A DNA stretch of 6,686 nucleotides. Source: Roseiarcus sp036502965. GTDB lineage: Bacteria > Pseudomonadota > Alphaproteobacteria > Rhizobiales > Beijerinckiaceae. The notes beneath the pieces are model-generated. The model was not told the DNA's origin. It saw nothing but the letters and a program-made list of their open reading frames with translations, and made no database searches. Where the stretch lies: positions 1-6,686 of the forward strand of contig DASXXT010000364.1 of NCBI GenBank assembly GCA_036502965.1. Direction: 5' to 3'. Both the position numbers and the translations under genes were made by a program. Below, one piece after another: positions 4,589 to 6,686 of the stretch (within the stretch, counting starts at the first letter, position 1; each line of letters starts with the position of its first letter).

Positions 4589-5473
4589 GTGTCGCAAACC
4601 GAAATCGACGCCATTCGCGCTCTTCTCAGCGCCAAGCCGCGGCCAGTGGGCTGGGAGGAGCGGCGGCGCCGGATCGAGGAGGTCGGGGCGGTCTGGCCGG
4701 TCGCTGACGACGTCAAGCTCGAGCCGGTCGATCTCGACGGGGTCCAGGGCGAATGGTCGATCGTTCCTGGCGCTGACGCCTCCCGTGTGCTGATGTACTT
4801 TCATGGCGGAGGCTATTGCTCGGGTTCGATTGTAAGCCACCGCCGAATGGTGACCGAGGCCGGACGGGCAGGGGGCTTTCGCACGTTGGCCGTCGCTTAT
4901 CGCCTTGCCCCCGAGCACCCCTTCCCGGCCGCGCGCGACGACGCGCTGACCGTCTGGCGGCGCCTGCGTAGCGAAGGCTACCCAGCCAAACAAATTGCTG
5001 TAGCCGGCGACAGCGCGGGCGGGAATTTGACGCTTGCTCTGGTCGGGGAGCTTAAACGGGTGGGTGAGGACCTGCCTGGCTGTCTCTGGCTGGTCTCGCC
5101 GTGGATCGATCTCACGATGTCGGGGGCGACGCTCGGGAGCAAAAGCGCCGTCGATCCGCTCATTCACAAGGAGTACCTGGAGGAGCTGGCCAAGGCCTAT
5201 GCGCCGGCGGACATGGACCGGAAGGACCCGTGCCTGTCGCCTCTGTACGCGGACCTCAAAGGTCTGCCCCCGACTTTGATTCAGGTCGGCTCGACCGAGA
5301 CCTTGCTCGATGACGCTGTGCGCCTCGCCGCCGCCGCCGGCGAGGCCGACCTCTGCGCGACCCTCGAAATCTGGCCGCATATGATCCATGCGTGGCCGCT
5401 CTGGAACGCGCGGCTCGAGCCCGGCCGGCGCGCACTCGCCCACGCTGGCGCGTTCCTGCGCGAACACCTGTAA
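4589..5473 (+). CDS. Hormone-sensitive-lipase-type alpha/beta hydrolase (esterase, fold-3)
   Basis: A 294-residue cytoplasmic hydrolase with no signal peptide. GTG 4589 fits the family's N-terminus (MSQTEIDAIRALLSAKPRPV, a helical cap region). The oxyanion-hole motif is HGGGY (72-76). YRLAPEHPFPAA (104-115) is the conserved block after it. The nucleophile elbow is GDSAGG with Ser142. SPWIDLT (170-176) follows. The acid region is QVGSTETLLDDA (232-243), and the catalytic His267 lies in MIHAW. The canonical Asp position holds Thr237; the adjacent Glu238, which is the conserved residue in many relatives (GxxExLLDD), may be the acid. Family IV enzymes hydrolyse short-to-medium-chain carboxylic esters; the natural substrate cannot be read from sequence. 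It is divergent from higB with 147 bp between the start codons and is followed 119 bp later by an MFS gene in the same direction, perhaps as a unit. Translation initiation looks weak, with a GTG start and a hairpin over the binding site. Confidence 0.92.
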   Translation: MSQTEIDAIRALLSAKPRPVGWEERRRRIEEVGAVWPVADDVKLEPVDLDGVQGEWSIVPGADASRVLMYFHGGGYCSGSIVSHRRMVTEAGRAGGFRTLAVAYRLAPEHPFPAARDDALTVWRRLRSEGYPAKQIAVAGDSAGGNLTLALVGELKRVGEDLPGCLWLVSPWIDLTMSGATLGSKSAVDPLIHKEYLEELAKAYAPADMDRKDPCLSPLYADLKGLPPTLIQVGSTETLLDDAVRLAAAAGEADLCATLEIWPHMIHAWPLWNARLEPGRRALAHAGAFLREHL

Positions 5474-5500
5474 GCGCCGCGCCGGTCGGACCTGCGTTTC

Positions 5501-5515
5501 CCGCGCCCCCCGCGG
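5501..5515. terminator. Short GC hairpin after the esterase gene
   Basis: CCGCG-CCCCC-CGCGG forms a 5-bp stem with a 5-nt loop, 27 nt after the esterase stop. No T-run follows. It is a weak terminator or attenuator candidate and could arise by chance in such GC-rich sequence. Confidence 0.25.
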
Positions 5516-5560
5516 ATGCGCTTGCCAAAACCGCTTATTGGGGCCACGCAAATTCCCGAG

Positions 5561-5577
5561 GCCGGACTGCGTCCGGC
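5561..5577 (+). promoter_or_regulatory. Perfect 7-bp hairpin just before the MFS gene
   Basis: GCCGGAC-TGC-GTCCGGC is a perfect inverted repeat with a 3-nt loop. It ends 15 nt before the MFS TTG start and just before the weak GGACGGA (5582-5588). There is no T-tract. It may be a leader hairpin, a pause site, or a protein-binding palindrome. Confidence 0.4.
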
Positions 5578-5592
5578 TGTCGGACGGATGAC

Positions 5593-6686
5593 TTGACCAC
5601 CGAGTTGAACCTCGACCCGAAGACGCCATCGAGCGCCGAAGCGCGCTCGGGCCTGTTCAACAATCGTGCTTTCGTAGTCATCCTCGTCGCGACCTCGTTT
5701 TCGAGCATCGGGCTGGCGATGTACGACACGGGCTCAGCGTGGCTGATGACCAGCCTCAACCCGAGCCCGAGACTGGTCTCCGCTGTCCAGGTCGCCACCA
5801 CCCTGCCGATGTTCCTCTTGACCTTGCCTGCCGGCGCGCTGACCGACGTCGTCGACCCGCGCCGGCTGCTGATCGTCGCTGAAACGGCCGTGGCGGCGGT
5901 TTCGATCGCCTTCGCGGCGGTGGTTTCGGCCGGGCTGGGGAGCCCGCCCGCGCTCCTTGCGACATCGTTCCTGATGGGCATATGCGGCGCGCTCGCGGCG
6001 CCGGCATGGCTCCTCATCACTCCGATCCTCGTGCAAAGGGCCGAACTCGACAGCGCAATCGCGATCGATACCGCGAGCTACAATGTCGCGCGGGCGATCG
6101 GTCCGGCGATCGCCGGATATGCGATCGCAAGGTTCAGCATCGCCGTTCCATTCTGGTGCTGCTGCGTCAGCAATCTGGGGCTGCTTGCGGCGTTGATCTG
6201 GTGGCGCGCGCCGCGAAGGCCGAAGGAAACGCTGCCGGCCGAACGCCTGATCAGCGCCATGACGGCCGGGCTGCGTTACGTTCGCTACAGCCGCGAAATG
6301 GATGCGACACTCATCCGCACAATCGCCTTCTTTCCCTTCGCCAGCGCCTATCTCGCCTTGCTGCCGCTGGTGGCCCGCTGCGAGAAGGGCGACGGGGCGG
6401 AGGTCTACGGCCAGCTGATGGCTGCAATCGGCGTCGGCTCAATCGTAGCCACATTCGCGCTCAACTGGCTGAAGACGCGGCTTGGCGCGAACGGGCAGGC
6501 GGCGCTTGGCGCGATCGGAATCGTCGTCTCGCTGTTTCTCCTCGCCGCGGCGCGTGAGCCCGTATTGGCGCTCATCGCCAGCTTCATCGCCGGCGCCGCG
6601 TCGATCATCGCGCTGACGACCTTTTTTGTCTCGGCGCAGGTCGCTTTGCCGCAATGGGTGCGCGGCCGGGGCCTGGCGATTTTCCT
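5593..6686 (+). CDS. MFS exporter, EntS/MFS_3-like (3' truncated by window)
   Basis: The frame opens at TTG 5593 (weak GGACGGA 4 nt upstream) and runs off the window after 364 residues, so about the last tenth to third is missing. The N-terminus is a soluble tail of about 20 residues followed by FNNRAFVVILVATSFSSIGLAMYDTGSAWLM, then SLNPSPRLVSAVQVATTLPM (54-73), LPAGALTDVVDPRRLL (78-93, the MFS motif-A loop), and PAWLLITPILVQRAELDSAI (137-156). These successive blocks match the MFS_3 (PF05977) family, which includes the enterobactin exporter EntS. About ten hydrophobic segments are visible. It is a proton-driven inner-membrane exporter; the substrate is unknown. An ATG at 5588 is out of frame and stops after two codons. 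Another in-frame TTG at 5605 is a possible alternative start. It lies downstream of, and in the same direction as, the esterase. Confidence 0.87.
   Translation, partial: MTTELNLDPKTPSSAEARSGLFNNRAFVVILVATSFSSIGLAMYDTGSAWLMTSLNPSPRLVSAVQVATTLPMFLLTLPAGALTDVVDPRRLLIVAETAVAAVSIAFAAVVSAGLGSPPALLATSFLMGICGALAAPAWLLITPILVQRAELDSAIAIDTASYNVARAIGPAIAGYAIARFSIAVPFWCCCVSNLGLLAALIWWRAPRRPKETLPAERLISAMTAGLRYVRYSREMDATLIRTIAFFPFASAYLALLPLVARCEKGDGAEVYGQLMAAIGVGSIVATFALNWLKTRLGANGQAALGAIGIVVSLFLLAAAREPVLALIASFIAGAASIIALTTFFVSAQVALPQWVRGRGLAIF

Noticed and set aside
4556..5629. 357-residue minus-strand frame opposite the esterase
   Set aside because: No recognisable domain and Arg/Pro/Gly-rich; the plus strand encodes a complete catalytic esterase.
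5982..6557. 191-residue plus-strand frame within the MFS region
   Set aside because: Arg-rich shadow. The frame from 5593 gives continuous MFS transmembrane segments and motif A across the same bases.

Overview
The window is GC-rich throughout. It has alphaproteobacterial features: a PRC-barrel envelope-type protein preceded by what looks like an EcfG general-stress promoter (GGAAC-N16-GGTT), and gene families common in Hyphomicrobiales. The organism assignment is inferred from gene style and that promoter; nothing here names a genus. No rRNA, tRNA, CRISPR array or transposase was seen.

Layout, left to right. (1) The 3' end of an unrecognised plus-strand gene (1-139) converges on a minus-strand gene for a secreted PRC-barrel protein (277-900), with a 9-bp-stem hairpin between them. 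(2) A 313-bp divergent intergenic region (901-1213) carries the candidate EcfG promoter and a nested palindrome/direct repeat. (3) A two-gene plus-strand unit follows. It comprises a 45-residue single-helix membrane protein (1214-1351), resembling the DUF5989 small proteins, and an 812-residue membrane O-acyltransferase (1348-3786). The two overlap by the four bases ATGA. The large protein joins an acyltransferase-3 domain, three additional membrane helices and a complete SGNH hydrolase domain. (4) A minus-strand higB-higA toxin-antitoxin pair (4441 to 3825) has a near-consensus promoter whose predicted transcript begins at the toxin GTG. (5) A plus-strand hormone-sensitive-lipase-type esterase (4589-5473) is preceded by a hairpin covering its ribosome-binding region. 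(6) The N-terminal two thirds or so of an MFS exporter (5593 to the window end) follows.

How the parts work together. The small membrane protein and the acyltransferase/SGNH protein probably act as one unit that moves acyl groups across the inner membrane onto an envelope or exported glycan. The esterase and MFS gene lie in the same direction and may form a second unit. higBA is an autonomous module lying between them. The PRC-barrel gene looks like an independent stress-response gene.

The most unusual items are the coupled small-protein/acyltransferase-SGNH pair, the apparently leaderless higB message, and the EcfG promoter embedded in a nested palindrome.
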